A stretch of DNA of 64,000 nt from Jannaschia sp. M317. Lineage in GTDB: Bacteria; Pseudomonadota; Alphaproteobacteria; Rhodobacterales; Rhodobacteraceae. The stretch spans positions 1,393,001 through 1,457,000 of the forward strand of contig NZ_CP081155.1 of assembly GCF_025141175.1 (NCBI RefSeq). The letters run 5' to 3'. Of this stretch, positions 12,090 through 22,790 are shown one piece after another. Position numbers and translations under genes: made by a program. Position 1 is the first letter of the stretch; the number at the start of each line of letters is the position of its first letter. Under the pieces are notes generated by a model, which was not told where the DNA came from, did no database searches, and saw only the letters and a program-made list of their open reading frames with translations.

Positions 12090-13166
12090 TTATTTATCGA
12101 GATACCAGCGCGCTACGCGCCGATACCACTCCGACCGGTTTTGTCCCGATTTTTTCGCGGCAGCCTCTACAAGCGGAAAAAAATCTCTATCAAAGCGCAC
12201 AGCGAAGGGTTCCGACTGCACTTCTCGCGTCCCTGAAGGCTCTGGAAGTTCGCCTTTCTCGTTCAGAAAGGATGTGATGGCTTGGTTCAACCAGGTCGAG
12301 CGATCCTGCTTTCCTCTCGCTCTGTCGATCTCTGCGGCCAGTGTCGGCCCCATGCGCGTCGAGGTGGAATAGTCTGCCCTGTTGTCATGAGCATCAGGGC
12401 TCTTGTATGGAACCGGGTACTTAGCGCGTTGGACTCGCCGGGCTCGCTCAGGCTTCTTGTTCCGAGGTTTGTCTGGCTTGGGTAGTTCAACGGCATGACC
12501 TTGCCGCTGGAGCTTTTCGGCAATGGCTTCTTCTAGCCAGCGCGACTGGCTGATACCAAGCTTGCCCGACTCCTCTTCGATCAGCGCCTTGAGCTGCGGA
12601 TCAATGCGGCAGGGTATTTGGACTTTCTTTGGCGACATTCGATTCACTGGAGCCCATGCTGGCAGGGTTGGATCAGGTAACTCAGAGCGCTTTCGCGGCG
12701 GTCGGCGACGGCCAAAAGTACCTTCAGCACTCCGTCGCGTCGTTCCTTCGGCCTTGAGGGCGCTGCGAAGAGTCGCTTGCAACTCTGTAACCAGATAATA
12801 GCTCAGACGTTCGTATGCCAGCCTTGTAGGCGTTATTTCTCGGAGTACCTCCGCTACCAGCTCCGAGTTCCCAGCCAGCTGATCATGGCTGAAGAGCAGG
12901 CGAATGGCTGCTACGATCTGGCGAGCGCTGTCCCGTGGGGTCTCAGTCCGGCGAGCTGACAAGTTTGGCCTGCGAGGCCGGACGATCCCTTCGAGCCCAT
13001 TTGATAGCATCACGATGTACCAGGCGAAGGTGCGATGTGGCTGCGGCTCATAGAACTTGCCAACGTCATCAACCGACGCCTCAACGATTAGCGACCGGAA
13101 AACCTGGGCTGTCGCTATGAGCTTTTGTTTCCTTCGTGATACACTTCGCGCCATGTAGTCGAACAT
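12090..13166 (-). CDS. Protein with three ribbon-helix-helix-like units
   Basis: The 358-aa product has a helical N-terminal region of unknown fold (1-170). Three similar segments follow at about 180-219, 266-304 and 316-357. Each has a short strand followed by two helices, with SxW opening the second helix: SRWLEEAI, STWLNQAI and SEWYRRVA. That spacing is the ribbon-helix-helix DNA-binding unit, usually found once per protein. Linkers are basic and Pro-rich (PKPDKPRNKKPERARR). ATG 13166 is chosen; the frame extends to a TTG at 13268, and ATG 13154 is another candidate. No close family is recognised. Likely roles are repressor, partition or origin-binding protein; the noncoding repeat region at 13320-13760 is adjacent. 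Confidence 0.7.
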   Translation of the reverse strand: MFDYMARSVSRRKQKLIATAQVFRSLIVEASVDDVGKFYEPQPHRTFAWYIVMLSNGLEGIVRPRRPNLSARRTETPRDSARQIVAAIRLLFSHDQLAGNSELVAEVLREITPTRLAYERLSYYLVTELQATLRSALKAEGTTRRSAEGTFGRRRPPRKRSELPDPTLPAWAPVNRMSPKKVQIPCRIDPQLKALIEEESGKLGISQSRWLEEAIAEKLQRQGHAVELPKPDKPRNKKPERARRVQRAKYPVPYKSPDAHDNRADYSTSTRMGPTLAAEIDRARGKQDRSTWLNQAITSFLNEKGELPEPSGTREVQSEPFAVRFDRDFFPLVEAAAKKSGQNRSEWYRRVARWYLDK

Positions 13167-13985
13167 GGCTCCCAGCGGCTGAGTTCGGCAAGAGCCAGTT
13201 TGCCTGAGAGATTGGGCTCTGAGCCGAGGCCGGAGATTGGCCGGACCGATGGATAAGAGCAAAGGCAAGGTGTGGCCGGTAGTACCATTAAATCAAAGAT
13301 TTAGCGGCACTCCTGTTCGACCTAACCTTGGCAAGGGGGCCCGCTGCGCGCCCCCGTTGCATCCCCCCGGCCTGTGGCTCTTCCAGGGCATTTAACCCGT
13401 TCCAGAGCCATAGATCGTATCACCGATCAACCACTCGCAGGAGACTTCGCTCTCCCTGCACCCATCGATCCCTTCAGGAAGACCATGGGGCTATCGCGCC
13501 CCTTGGAACCACTCGCAGGGCTTGGAGACGTGCCTCTCCACCAGCACCGAACCATGCACAAACGGCTGCCCGTTTGATCACCAATCAGGGGAGCGTTCCT
13601 GCTCCCACCTATACCCCCATGACCATTTCATGGAGACGACTTCATCGAGACCAGGAAGGGAGCATTTCATAGCTACCCTTGCCTTGGAACTATCCCGTCG
13701 ACTTAGGGCGCGTCGCCCCCAAGACCCCAGACCAAGGCTTTCGCTACCTTGGAACCCGCCATCTTGCCGAAGATGGATCACGGTCACCAAAGCTTTCGCT
13801 TGCTGTAGCTCAACGCCACCTGTGGGTGTGGATAATTACAACATTTTGTGCGTCGGTGGATGCGCGCAACAAAGCTAGCTGCTAGCTTTAACTTGGACTG
13901 AAGGAGTCGCCTCATCAGGGAACCGGGATGCTGAAGGAGCATGAGGCGAACGATTTGAATCAGCAAATGTCGAAAGAAGTACACC
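13167..13985. other. Repeat-rich noncoding region between the triple-RHH gene and hsdM
   Basis: About 820 bp with no convincing gene; short frames here lack ribosome sites and family features. It holds three copies of CCTTGGAAC (13501-13509, 13682-13690, 13747-13755), the related palindrome CCTTGGCAAGG near 13326, and a 13-nt direct repeat AACCACTCGCAGG at 13429-13441 and 13507-13519. The arms CCAAGG and CCTTGG flank CTTTCGCTA around 13735-13752. It may contain an origin of transfer, an origin of replication or the operators of the RHH protein. Confidence 0.55.
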
Positions 13986-16736
13986 ATGAAGCTCAAACTT
14001 ACCCTCGCACGTCTAGAAAGCTTGCTGATGACAGCCTGCGACGACTTGCGTGGCAGCATGGATGCCAGTGAATACAAAGAATACATCTTTGGCATGCTGT
14101 TTCTAAAGAGGGCGAGTGACCTTTTTGATCAGCGCCGAGAAGAACTTAAAAAGCGTCTTAAGTCGCAGGGAATGAACGAAGCCGACATTGCGATAGAGTT
14201 GGCCGACCCCGACAACTACTCAGGCAAGTATTTCTTCGTGCCGGAGCGAGCCCGGTGGAATCAGGGTTGGAGCGAAGAAGTCGTGGAGGATGGTGAAACC
14301 AAAATCATTCAACGACCCGCCCTCAAGCATGTAAAGGAAAATGTTGGAACAGCACTCAATAAGGCTCTTGAGGCTATTGAAGATGCAAATCCTGACGCGC
14401 TGCAGGATGTACTAAAAGGTATAAATTTTAACCGTAAGATTGGTCAGAGAACGCTAGATGATGACACACTAGCTGATTTTGTACAGAACTTCGAAAAAAT
14501 CCCTCTGAAGGATGAAGATTTCGAGTTCCCCGATCTGCTTGGGGCAGCATACGAATGGCTTATCAAATACTTTGCAGACTCCGCTGGTAAGAAAGCGGGC
14601 GAATTCTACACCCCTGCTGAAGTTGTTCGTGTGTGTGTTGAAGTCTGTGACCCGCAAGAAGGCATGAGCATCTACGACCCGACCGTTGGATCGGGCGGCA
14701 TGCTCATTCAAACGCGTGACTATTTACGAGAGAACAACGGCAATGCAGATGAGATCGCTCTGTACGGTCAGGAAAAAATCGGAACGACCTGGTCAATCTG
14801 CAAGATGAACATGCTGCTGCATGGGATTTCGCACGCCGACATTCGCCAAGAAGACACCATTCGAGAACCTCAGCACCTAGGAGAAAACAACGAACTGCGG
14901 CGCTTTGATCGCGTCCTGGCAAACCCGCCTTTCAGCCAGAACTACATCAAGAAGGACCTCAAATTCTCGGGTCGTTTCCCGGTGATGATGCCGGAAAAGG
15001 GCAAGAAGGCCGACATGATGTTTGTCCAACATATGCTTTCCGTGCTGAAACAGGACGGAAAGTTGGCGACAGTCATGCCGCACGGCGTCCTCTTCCGGGG
15101 CGGTGACGAACAAGAGGCGCGCAAATACTTCATTGAGCAAGGCTATCTCGAAGCCATCATAGGCCTGCCTAGCAACCTGTTCTACGGAACAGGCATCCCC
15201 GCATGCATTCTCGTGATGAACAAACAGGGCGCAAAAGGCGCTGACGGGAAAACCAAACGCGACCACGTTCTCTTCATTAACGCGGATCGTGAATATCGCG
15301 AGGGTAAGGCTCAAAACCATCTGCGCCCCGAAGACATTGACAAAATTGTCCACGCCTACCGTTCTGGCCAGGATATTCCCGCCTATGCACGAAGCGTCCC
15401 GGTCTCCGAAATCAAAGGCGAAGACTACAACTGCAATATCCGCCGCTATGTGGACAATGCGCCGCCGCCCGAACCTCAGGATGTGCGAGCGCACTTGCAT
15501 GGCGGCGTGCCGATCAAAGAAGTGGATGCGCTGGAGCATTTCTGGTCAAACTACCCCCAACTCCGAGAAGACTGTTTTGTGCCTCGCGATGACAAGTATC
15601 TCGACCTGGCTCCCGTCATCGCTGAAAAGCGCGAGATCGCAGAAACCGTCACAACCCACAAAGGCGTGACCTCCAGCCATGCAACTTTCATGGATACGTT
15701 GGAGACCTGGTGGCAGGCCAACTTCCCAATCATCGAGGCACTCGCGCCCGATCCGGAAAACCAGAACGAAACAGCCGGTAACGTCTACGTCATGCGCAGC
15801 ACCATGCTGGCCAGCATTGAACAGACCTTGTCCAACCAGTCCCTCCTGACGCCCTATCAGGTGCGCGGGGCTTTTGCCCAGTATGTTGACCGACTCAAGG
15901 CTGACTTCAAATCAATCGCGGCTAGCGGCTGGAGCGCTGTCCTGATCCCGGACGAGGATATCCTGCAAAGCCAATTCCCCGAGGTTCTGGAAGAGTTGGA
16001 AACGGCCCAAGGGCGTTTGGCAGAACTTCAGACGCTGTTTGCTGCAGCGGGCGAGGAAGATTTCGAGGATACCGATGAAACCGGCGTCTTGCCTGCCGAT
16101 GAGGTCAAGAACAAAAAGGCCGATCTGAAGACGGCCAACGCCGAATGGAAGGCTCAGCTAAAGCTAGTCAAAGACCTAGCCGCTAACATGTTTGTTGAGG
16201 TTCAAGCGGCAGGACTTCTGCCAGTGGGGGCGAAGAAAGGCTTCTACTGCACCGAAGGGCTCGCCGCAAAAGATGCACAGTTCGACAACGGCCAGCGTAT
16301 TTTGGATTTGGCCCAAAAGGTCGGGCTGGCTTCTGAGTACTCCGTGTCGCTGAGCGATGCGATGGCGCAGGGCAAAGTTGCTTTTGCTCAAGCGGTGGCT
16401 TTGACCAAGTCGCTGGAAACGCACAAGCTTCTGGAAGACGAGGTGAAAGAGCTAAAGGCAACGATCAAGCAGATTGAAGGCAAGCGGGACGAGTTGGTTG
16501 AAAGCGCGCGCGCCAAGATTTCGACGGATGAGGCGCGTCAGGTCATCGTTGAGAGGCTGCGTAAAACTCTGATGGATACCTTTGCTGCGTATCTGCGGAC
16601 CGATCAACGAGCCTGTGTGCGAGCGATTGAGAACCTTTGGTCAAAATATGCAGTGACAGCGAAGTCGATAGAAGGCGATAGAGATAAGGCCTCGGCGCAA
16701 CTGCAAAGATTCCTTGAGGACCTTGGTTATGAGTAA
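13986..16736 (+). CDS. hsdM: Type I restriction-modification DNA methyltransferase subunit HsdM
   Basis: HsdM methylates adenine N6 within the bipartite site chosen by HsdS. The 916-aa protein has the HsdM N-terminal helical domain ([17 protein letters not shown] near residue 31), the SAM-binding motif DPTVGSGGM near residue 232, and catalytic NPPF near residue 311. Residues beyond about 520 form a long helical extension ending in a coiled coil ([22 protein letters not shown]). This makes it much longer than the classical ~500-aa HsdM. The stop overlaps the hsdS start in ATGAGTAA, implying translational coupling. Base composition is more AT-rich than the host flanks. Confidence 0.95.
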   Translation: MKLKLTLARLESLLMTACDDLRGSMDASEYKEYIFGMLFLKRASDLFDQRREELKKRLKSQGMNEADIAIELADPDNYSGKYFFVPERARWNQGWSEEVVEDGETKIIQRPALKHVKENVGTALNKALEAIEDANPDALQDVLKGINFNRKIGQRTLDDDTLADFVQNFEKIPLKDEDFEFPDLLGAAYEWLIKYFADSAGKKAGEFYTPAEVVRVCVEVCDPQEGMSIYDPTVGSGGMLIQTRDYLRENNGNADEIALYGQEKIGTTWSICKMNMLLHGISHADIRQEDTIREPQHLGENNELRRFDRVLANPPFSQNYIKKDLKFSGRFPVMMPEKGKKADMMFVQHMLSVLKQDGKLATVMPHGVLFRGGDEQEARKYFIEQGYLEAIIGLPSNLFYGTGIPACILVMNKQGAKGADGKTKRDHVLFINADREYREGKAQNHLRPEDIDKIVHAYRSGQDIPAYARSVPVSEIKGEDYNCNIRRYVDNAPPPEPQDVRAHLHGGVPIKEVDALEHFWSNYPQLREDCFVPRDDKYLDLAPVIAEKREIAETVTTHKGVTSSHATFMDTLETWWQANFPIIEALAPDPENQNETAGNVYVMRSTMLASIEQTLSNQSLLTPYQVRGAFAQYVDRLKADFKSIAASGWSAVLIPDEDILQSQFPEVLEELETAQGRLAELQTLFAAAGEEDFEDTDETGVLPADEVKNKKADLKTANAEWKAQLKLVKDLAANMFVEVQAAGLLPVGAKKGFYCTEGLAAKDAQFDNGQRILDLAQKVGLASEYSVSLSDAMAQGKVAFAQAVALTKSLETHKLLEDEVKELKATIKQIEGKRDELVESARAKISTDEARQVIVERLRKTLMDTFAAYLRTDQRACVRAIENLWSKYAVTAKSIEGDRDKASAQLQRFLEDLGYE

Positions 16737-17985
16737 GTGGCTATCAAAGCCGCTTGGGAAAACCGTAACCTTCCAAAAAGGCAGGAAGGTTGAAACGAGC
16801 GCGGAAGAGTTGCCCGGGTATTTAAGATATCTGGGAGCTGGGTCGCTTGTTGGAAAAAATGACGGATATGCTTCGACAGTGAATGCTGTGCGTGCAACAT
16901 CAAAAGATGTCCTGATGCTTTGGGATGGCGAGAGAAGTGGCTTGGTTGGCTATAATCTAGAAGGGGTAGTTTCTTCTACCGTTTCAAAGCTCGCAACATT
17001 GGGCGAAGTAACGGCCCCATATCTATATTATTTCTTGAGCAGAAATTTCGAATGGATTCAGAACCGCCGTACAGGCACAGGTGTACCTCACGTTCCAAAG
17101 GATTTGGGGCGGATCATGATAGTGAATTTTCCGAAGTGCGAAGATACCCAAAAACAGATCACTACCATCCTCCAAACCATCGATGAAGCAATCGAGCAAA
17201 CCGAAGCGTTAATCGAGAAGTACAGCTTGGTCAAAGCGGGGATGATGCATGATCTGTTTACCCGAGGTCTCACCCCAGACGGCAAACTCCGCCCCTCGCG
17301 CGAAGAGGCCCCAGAACTCTACAAAGAAACACTGATTGGCTGGCTTCCGCTGGAATGGGACCTCAAACCACTTGGGTCGATGTCGAAGATCGCTTCAGGC
17401 ATTACTCTGAACTCTAAGTCCGAACCAGCTCAGAGCGTTTCTGTTCCATATCTGAGAGTAGCAAACGTTCAGGATGGCTATCTAGATTTGGCGGAAATGA
17501 AGGAAATTCGAGTTAGCAAAGAGGCGGTTGCTCGCTACGCTCTGCAAGAAGGCGATGTGTTGATGAATGAAGGTGGCGACTTTGACAAATTGGGTCGAGG
17601 TACGGTCTGGCCAGGCGACATTGATCCGTGCATTCACCAAAATCATGTGTTTCGGGTGAGGACAGAAAAGCAAATTCTTCGCCCATATTTCCTAACATTT
17701 TGGTCTCAATCCAATCACGGCAAAAAGTATTTTCTTCTAAGCTCCAAGCAGTCCACAAATCTGGCATCCATTAATTCCAAGCAGTTAAATGCCTATCCGA
17801 TAGGTGTGCCAACTACAGACGAGCAATCTGAAATTGAAATCCGGATAACGTCCGTGAATTCAAAGCTGGAAACTCTAGAACATGAGAAGCACAAACTACT
17901 GGTTCAAAAATCTGGCCTCATGCACGATCTCCTTACTGGCGAGGTTCCTGTGAATGTAGCCGAACCGGAGGCTGCGAATGTCTGA
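16729..17985 (+). CDS. hsdS: Type I restriction-modification specificity subunit HsdS
   Basis: HsdS sets the DNA target of the HsdM/HsdR complex. The 418-aa length fits two target-recognition domains. The first begins [14 protein letters not shown] and the second begins [21 protein letters not shown] near residue 205. Each is followed by a conserved helix: [21 protein letters not shown] (about 140-160) and [21 protein letters not shown] near the end. [14 protein letters not shown] after the second helix is the usual HsdS C-terminus. The ATG at 16729 overlaps the hsdM stop by 8 nt. The recognition sequence cannot be predicted by eye. Confidence 0.94.
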   Translation: MSKWLSKPLGKTVTFQKGRKVETSAEELPGYLRYLGAGSLVGKNDGYASTVNAVRATSKDVLMLWDGERSGLVGYNLEGVVSSTVSKLATLGEVTAPYLYYFLSRNFEWIQNRRTGTGVPHVPKDLGRIMIVNFPKCEDTQKQITTILQTIDEAIEQTEALIEKYSLVKAGMMHDLFTRGLTPDGKLRPSREEAPELYKETLIGWLPLEWDLKPLGSMSKIASGITLNSKSEPAQSVSVPYLRVANVQDGYLDLAEMKEIRVSKEAVARYALQEGDVLMNEGGDFDKLGRGTVWPGDIDPCIHQNHVFRVRTEKQILRPYFLTFWSQSNHGKKYFLLSSKQSTNLASINSKQLNAYPIGVPTTDEQSEIEIRITSVNSKLETLEHEKHKLLVQKSGLMHDLLTGEVPVNVAEPEAANV

Positions 17986-20900
17986 ATATACCGAGGTCGA
18001 ACAACCCTTCTTACAACAGCTTGGAAGCCTCGGCTGGACTGCCATCGATCAGGGTGCGGATATCCCGCAAGACCCGATCAAAAGCCTGCGCCCGTCCTTC
18101 CGCCAGTGGATTTTGCCAGAGGTTTTTGCGTCATCCGTCTCTCGCATCAACACCACCGCTGACGGCTCCGAATGGCTAACCCCGAAACAATTGCAGGACC
18201 TCCAAGACCAGATCGCCCGCCAGCCCAACCGCACCTTGTTGGAGGCTAATGAAGCGATCCAGAAACTGCTGTTTAAGGCACAGGTCGATGTGAACGAGGT
18301 GACGGGCGAGCATGACCCCGTCGTCAAGCTGATCGACTTCGCTAATCCAGAAAACAACGCCTTCCACGCCATCAATCAGTTCCGCATCGATACACCGGGC
18401 TGTGTGAAGTCCTTCATGGTTCCTGACATTGTGCTGTTCGTGAATGGTATCCCCCTGATCGTGGTGGAATGCAAAAAAGGCGGTCCCACCTGCGCTAACC
18501 CGATGCCCGAAGCGTTCGAACAATTGCAGCGCTACATGAATGCGCGCAAGGCCACGAAACAGCAGGGATTGAAAGAAGGCGAGCCCAAGCTGTTCCACAC
18601 AAACATGATGGTCATCCGCTCCTGCGGGCTTGAGGCGGATTACGGTACGATCACTTCTGGCGAAGAGCATTTCTTTCCTTGGAAAACTCAGTGGCCTGAG
18701 GATGATGCCGTCGCGGAAGGCATGAACGAACAAGAGCAACTGATCAACGGCATGCTCAACAAGTCCAACCTGCTGAGCATCCTACGGACGTCATCTGTGT
18801 TCATGGATACGGATGGAGGTCCGCGCATAAAAGTGGTTTGCCGTTACCAACAGTTTCGCGCTGCCAACAAGATTATTGAGCGACTGCGTCATGGCGAAGG
18901 CGTCATAGACCGCAGCGGTGTTGTCTGGCACACACAAGGGTCAGGTAAGAGCTTAACGATGGTTTTCGTCGCGCGAATGCTACGAACGTCCAAGGACCTG
19001 GGTGACTTCAAAATCCTGCTGATCAACGACCGCGTGGACCTGGAAGACCAACTGGCCGAAACAGCTACAATTATTGGTGGGCGGGTGAATGTGATCGAAA
19101 GCACTCAATCGCTTCGCAAGGATTTGGCGACGGACCAATCTGATGTGAACATGGTGATGGTTCACAAGTTCCAGCAGCGTGACCAAAGCCTGCCGCTGAA
19201 GGTTGCCGAGGCGTTGGGAACATATCAATCAATGCCAAGTGCTGAGACATTTGGGGTTGTAAACGAGTCATCGCGTATCGTGCTGATGATCGATGAAGCC
19301 CACCGCACGCAAGGCTCTGATCTTGGTGACAACATCTTCGAAGCATTCCCGAACGCGGCACGTATTGCTTTCACAGGTACTCCGTTGATCACGGAGCGGC
19401 ACGGCGAGAAGAAAACGCACAAGCGTTTTGGGGAATACATAGACACGTACAAGCTGATGGACGCTGTGCATGACGGCGCGACGCTTCAGATTTTGTACGA
19501 AGGGCGTACTGCGGATTCAGCCTTGAACGACAAGCACGGTTTCGAGACTGAGTTTGAAAATTTGTTCAAGGATAGAAGCGACGAAGAGCTGCTAGCAATC
19601 AAAAAGAAGTACGGTGCAACCGGCGACATTCTGGAAACCGAATCCCGTATCCAAGCTATCGCCAAGGATTTGGTGAACCACTATTTGGAAAACATCTTCC
19701 CCAACGGGTTCAAGGCGCAAGTCGTCTGCCACTCTAAGCGTGCTGCAGTTCGATACCAAAAAGCGATATCCGAAGCGCTGCATGAGCGCGTCCGATCTCT
19801 GAAGGCTCAAGCTGAACCAGATATTGAGCTGATCAAACGCGTCGAATTTCTCAAGGCTGTGGTTGTGATATCTGGCGATGGGACCAACGAAGCGGCCTAC
19901 ATCACCCAAGCGCGTAAGGACGCGAAATCACTAAATGCCGTAGAAAACTTCTGTCGTTCGTTCGACATGGACGACCCCGATAAAGCGAACACCGGGATTG
20001 CATTTCTCATAGTTTGCGACATGCTGCTCACTGGCTTCGATGCTCCAATCGAACAAGTTATGTATATTGATAAGAAAATCCGTGAGCACACGCTGCTGCA
20101 GGCTATTGCACGCACCAACAGGGTAAAGAAAGGCAAAAAGCGCGGATACATAGTTGACTACATCGGGCTGACCGAGAACCTCACCGAAGCACTGACCCTC
20201 TATGCTGCGGCTGACGAAGCGCAGGAATTGGCCGTTGGATTGAAAAGCATAACGTCTGAAGTGCCCGTTCTGGAGGAACGCTACCAAAGGCTGCTACAAT
20301 TATTTGCGGCTCATGGCGTGAAAGAAGTCGAGGAGTATGTACAAGGTAAGCTGGTAGGTGTGGAGGCAGATGCAGCTGTTGTTCATGAGGCGGTGAAACT
20401 GCTCAAGAACGAGAAAATTCGTGCTGACTTTGATGTGTACTTGAAAAAGTTCCTCACCAGCATGGACATCATTCTACCTCACGAAGCCGCTCATTCGTTT
20501 AGAGTGCCAGCTAAGCGCTTCGGTTACATCCTGCGAGTAACCAAGGAACGCTATAAAGACTCCAGTCTGAATCTGGGTGATGCAGGCGAGAAGGTAAGAG
20601 AGCTCATCAATGAGCATCTCATCAGCCTCGGTATCAACCCCAAGGTAGCTCCCGTAGAACTCCTGGCCGATGATTTTATCATGAACCTCAATAAGCATGC
20701 TGATGGAAATATAGAAGCCAAGGCAAGCGAAATGGAGCATGCAATTCGAAAGCACTGCACAGTCCATAATGACGAAGACCCTGCATTTTATAAAAGTCTG
20801 TCTGAAAAAGTCGAAAGCCTCTTGAACAAGCACAAGGACGACTGGGTGAAGTTAACGGAGGACCTCGAAAAACTCCGTGGAGAAGCTTTGAGCGGCAGGA

Positions 20901-21250
20901 AATCCGGACAAGACGGTATGAGCAAGGAAGCGACAACCTTTTACGAACATATCGCCAACGAGGCCTTTGATAATGGTCAGGTGCCAATCAGCGCGAAACC
21001 GAGAATGAAAATTCTGATGGAGTCCATTGTCGCGACGATGCAAGACAGTATCGGAAGTATCGACTTTTGGAACAATGCAGATAAACAAAAGAAAACCCGC
21101 AGTGAAATTAAGACAGCTCTCACACTAACCAAAATCCCTGAGCTCAAGGCAAACAGAGAGCGGATCGCCGTGGAAGTAATGAAACTGGCGAAAAACAGGC
21201 ACAACGAATTACTGAAAGACGTATCAGAGGGGGCGCATAATGACTCCTAG
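17978..21250 (+). CDS. hsdR: Type I restriction endonuclease subunit HsdR
   Basis: HsdR is the translocating motor and nuclease of the type I complex. The 1090-aa protein has a PD-(D/E)xK nuclease near residues 145-170 (VPDIVLF ... IVVECKKG). SF2 helicase motifs follow: Walker A TQGSGKSLTM near residue 313 and DEAH in MIDEAHRTQGSDLGDN near residue 440. ITGTP-like FTGTPLI and the motif VI region QAIARTNRVKKGKKRG are also present. The C-terminal helical part would contact HsdM. Its start overlaps the hsdS stop by 8 nt and its stop overlaps the next gene by 11 nt, so the four genes form one coupled operon. No disruption is seen, so the system is probably active. Confidence 0.96.
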   Translation: MSEYTEVEQPFLQQLGSLGWTAIDQGADIPQDPIKSLRPSFRQWILPEVFASSVSRINTTADGSEWLTPKQLQDLQDQIARQPNRTLLEANEAIQKLLFKAQVDVNEVTGEHDPVVKLIDFANPENNAFHAINQFRIDTPGCVKSFMVPDIVLFVNGIPLIVVECKKGGPTCANPMPEAFEQLQRYMNARKATKQQGLKEGEPKLFHTNMMVIRSCGLEADYGTITSGEEHFFPWKTQWPEDDAVAEGMNEQEQLINGMLNKSNLLSILRTSSVFMDTDGGPRIKVVCRYQQFRAANKIIERLRHGEGVIDRSGVVWHTQGSGKSLTMVFVARMLRTSKDLGDFKILLINDRVDLEDQLAETATIIGGRVNVIESTQSLRKDLATDQSDVNMVMVHKFQQRDQSLPLKVAEALGTYQSMPSAETFGVVNESSRIVLMIDEAHRTQGSDLGDNIFEAFPNAARIAFTGTPLITERHGEKKTHKRFGEYIDTYKLMDAVHDGATLQILYEGRTADSALNDKHGFETEFENLFKDRSDEELLAIKKKYGATGDILETESRIQAIAKDLVNHYLENIFPNGFKAQVVCHSKRAAVRYQKAISEALHERVRSLKAQAEPDIELIKRVEFLKAVVVISGDGTNEAAYITQARKDAKSLNAVENFCRSFDMDDPDKANTGIAFLIVCDMLLTGFDAPIEQVMYIDKKIREHTLLQAIARTNRVKKGKKRGYIVDYIGLTENLTEALTLYAAADEAQELAVGLKSITSEVPVLEERYQRLLQLFAAHGVKEVEEYVQGKLVGVEADAAVVHEAVKLLKNEKIRADFDVYLKKFLTSMDIILPHEAAHSFRVPAKRFGYILRVTKERYKDSSLNLGDAGEKVRELINEHLISLGINPKVAPVELLADDFIMNLNKHADGNIEAKASEMEHAIRKHCTVHNDEDPAFYKSLSEKVESLLNKHKDDWVKLTEDLEKLRGEALSGRKSGQDGMSKEATTFYEHIANEAFDNGQVPISAKPRMKILMESIVATMQDSIGSIDFWNNADKQKKTRSEIKTALTLTKIPELKANRERIAVEVMKLAKNRHNELLKDVSEGAHNDS

Positions 21251-21947
21251 ACGCGTCGGCGACATAGATTACCATATCTTGCCTGGCACAGAGCGAAAGA
21301 CGACTGACATCGTAATTGAACGTGACGGCAAGGTTGTAGTGCGCCCGCCTGCGACGCTAACGCACGAACAAGTTGACGAGCTCGTAGCTAGTAAACGCTT
21401 TTGGATATACCGAAATCTAGCTGAATGGCGTGACCTTAACGCGACCGCCGTGGTACGGGAGTGGGTCAATGGTGAGGCATTTCTTTATCTTGGTAGGTCT
21501 TACCGCCTGTCGCTTCAGGCCAACCAGGAATGTGATCTGACACTGAAAGAGGGGCGGTTTTGCTTAAACCGCAACCTCATTGACGAGCAGGGAGTTGAAG
21601 CTGCAAAAAAAGCTTTCGAGGATTTCTATACCGCCAAGGCGAAGCAGCGCATCAATGATCGTGTTGCCTACTTTGCTCCAAAAGTTGGGGTCCGGCCAGC
21701 GAGTGTTTCGATAGGCGATATGGCGTATCGTTGGGCAAGTTGTTCCCAAGACGGAAAGTTGAAATTCAATTGGAAATGCATGATGGCCACGCCCAAGGTC
21801 ATAGACTACGTGGTTGTACATGAGCTTTGCCACATGCACATACAGGATCATTCAGATGCATTCTGGAATGAGGTGGATAAAGTTATGCCCGATTATCTGG
21901 AGCGGAAGAACTGGCTTAAGAAATATGGGGCCTCGATGAGCTTGTAG
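21240..21947 (+). CDS. YgjP/SprT-type zinc metalloprotease linked to the type I R-M operon
   Basis: The 235-aa protein is of the YgjP-like (DUF45, M48-related) metallopeptidase family. The zinc site is HELCHMHIQDHSDAFW near residue 196, with HExxH and a downstream His. Upstream, RWASCSQDGKLKFNW is the conserved family motif. Such genes are often found next to hsdR, but the role there is not established. The ATG at 21240 overlaps the last 11 nt of hsdR, so translation is coupled. The stretch from 21948 to 22112 separates it from a convergent operon. Confidence 0.9.
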   Translation: MTPRRVGDIDYHILPGTERKTTDIVIERDGKVVVRPPATLTHEQVDELVASKRFWIYRNLAEWRDLNATAVVREWVNGEAFLYLGRSYRLSLQANQECDLTLKEGRFCLNRNLIDEQGVEAAKKAFEDFYTAKAKQRINDRVAYFAPKVGVRPASVSIGDMAYRWASCSQDGKLKFNWKCMMATPKVIDYVVVHELCHMHIQDHSDAFWNEVDKVMPDYLERKNWLKKYGASMSL

Positions 21948-22112
21948 GTCCCATTAAGATACCACTCTTGGTGCAAGGGACTAGACCGTCTTTTAGAACG
22001 AAAATGATATTCAGAAACTTAGCCGCTTTGCCGTTTCTTCATTCGAGTAAGGGCGCCGAGCTCTCGGCTCCTTACTGCCAAAGGTCTGAGGAAAAATGGA
22101 AAAATAAAATCG

Positions 22113-22790
22113 TCAGCGTTGCTGAGGTGTGCGGCGGAATCTTCTCGCGCGTTCAAGCCGGTCGCGGTCAACGGCGTCAGCATCTAACCCTTCGTCACCA
22201 ATCCCAACCGTACAGAGCTCGATTTGCTCTCGGTCGCATACTATGAGGAGCGTTTCCAAAAGGGCTGGATTTATCCTGTGCCCTGCGATTACTCTCCGTA
22301 TGGGATTGTCCAATTGAAAGTATGGTGTGTTGTTCAGTATTCTTATCTCCTGTTCGTATTGCCATTCATTGTATTTTGAGAAAAGTATTGTCCTTGCGGC
22401 TTCATCTTCATCATTGACCTCATCCATATTCAAGAAGGCAAAAACCCCGCGATACTCAATCGGTCTGATGTTCGGATGGTCGCTGGGTAAATCTACTTCT
22501 ATCGCCAGGCCGTTGAAGCCATCCGCGTAATGGGACCAGAGCAAATGAGACTGAAAATCAGCTGATAGAGAGCAGACTTTGTAACGACTCTTTTCAGAGC
22601 CGATGCCTTTGACAATGCGCTGGGCTTCATTCTGTTGCCTGCTTGTCGAGTAAGCAAACATCCCCTCCATCGGGTCGTTCAGGCTCTTCCAGTCCGCGCA
22701 GTAAAGTCGGCGGTTCAGAATGATATCGAGTGTAAACTCAATGTTCTGCGCCGATCTGAACTTAAATGCTCTCATTCTTGATACCCCCAT
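22113..22790 (-). CDS. DUF2971 family protein, last gene of the putative defence operon
   Basis: The 225-aa protein matches DUF2971: an N-terminal FKFRSAQN, the LNDPMEG motif near residue 41, and HLLWSHYADGFNGLAIEVD near residue 84. The family has no established function but is frequently found in defence and mobile regions. ATG 22790 overlaps the upstream gene by 29 nt; a second ATG at 22775 also has a purine-rich site before it. It is the fourth and last gene of a minus-strand operon. It could be the effector or a regulator. Confidence 0.85.
   Translation of the reverse strand: MGVSRMRAFKFRSAQNIEFTLDIILNRRLYCADWKSLNDPMEGMFAYSTSRQQNEAQRIVKGIGSEKSRYKVCSLSADFQSHLLWSHYADGFNGLAIEVDLPSDHPNIRPIEYRGVFAFLNMDEVNDEDEAARTILFSKYNEWQYEQEIRILNNTPYFQLDNPIRRVIAGHRINPALLETLLIVCDREQIELCTVGIGDEGLDADAVDRDRLERARRFRRTPQQR

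Noticed and set aside
13429..13519. Possible CRISPR array in the repeat region
   Set aside because: Only two copies of a 13-nt repeat and three of a 9-nt repeat occur with irregular spacing, and there are no cas genes beyond the Cas4-like domain of the helicase.
13328..13885. Several short plus-strand frames upstream of hsdM
   Set aside because: They lack ribosome sites and plausible protein composition; the region is better read as noncoding with repeats.
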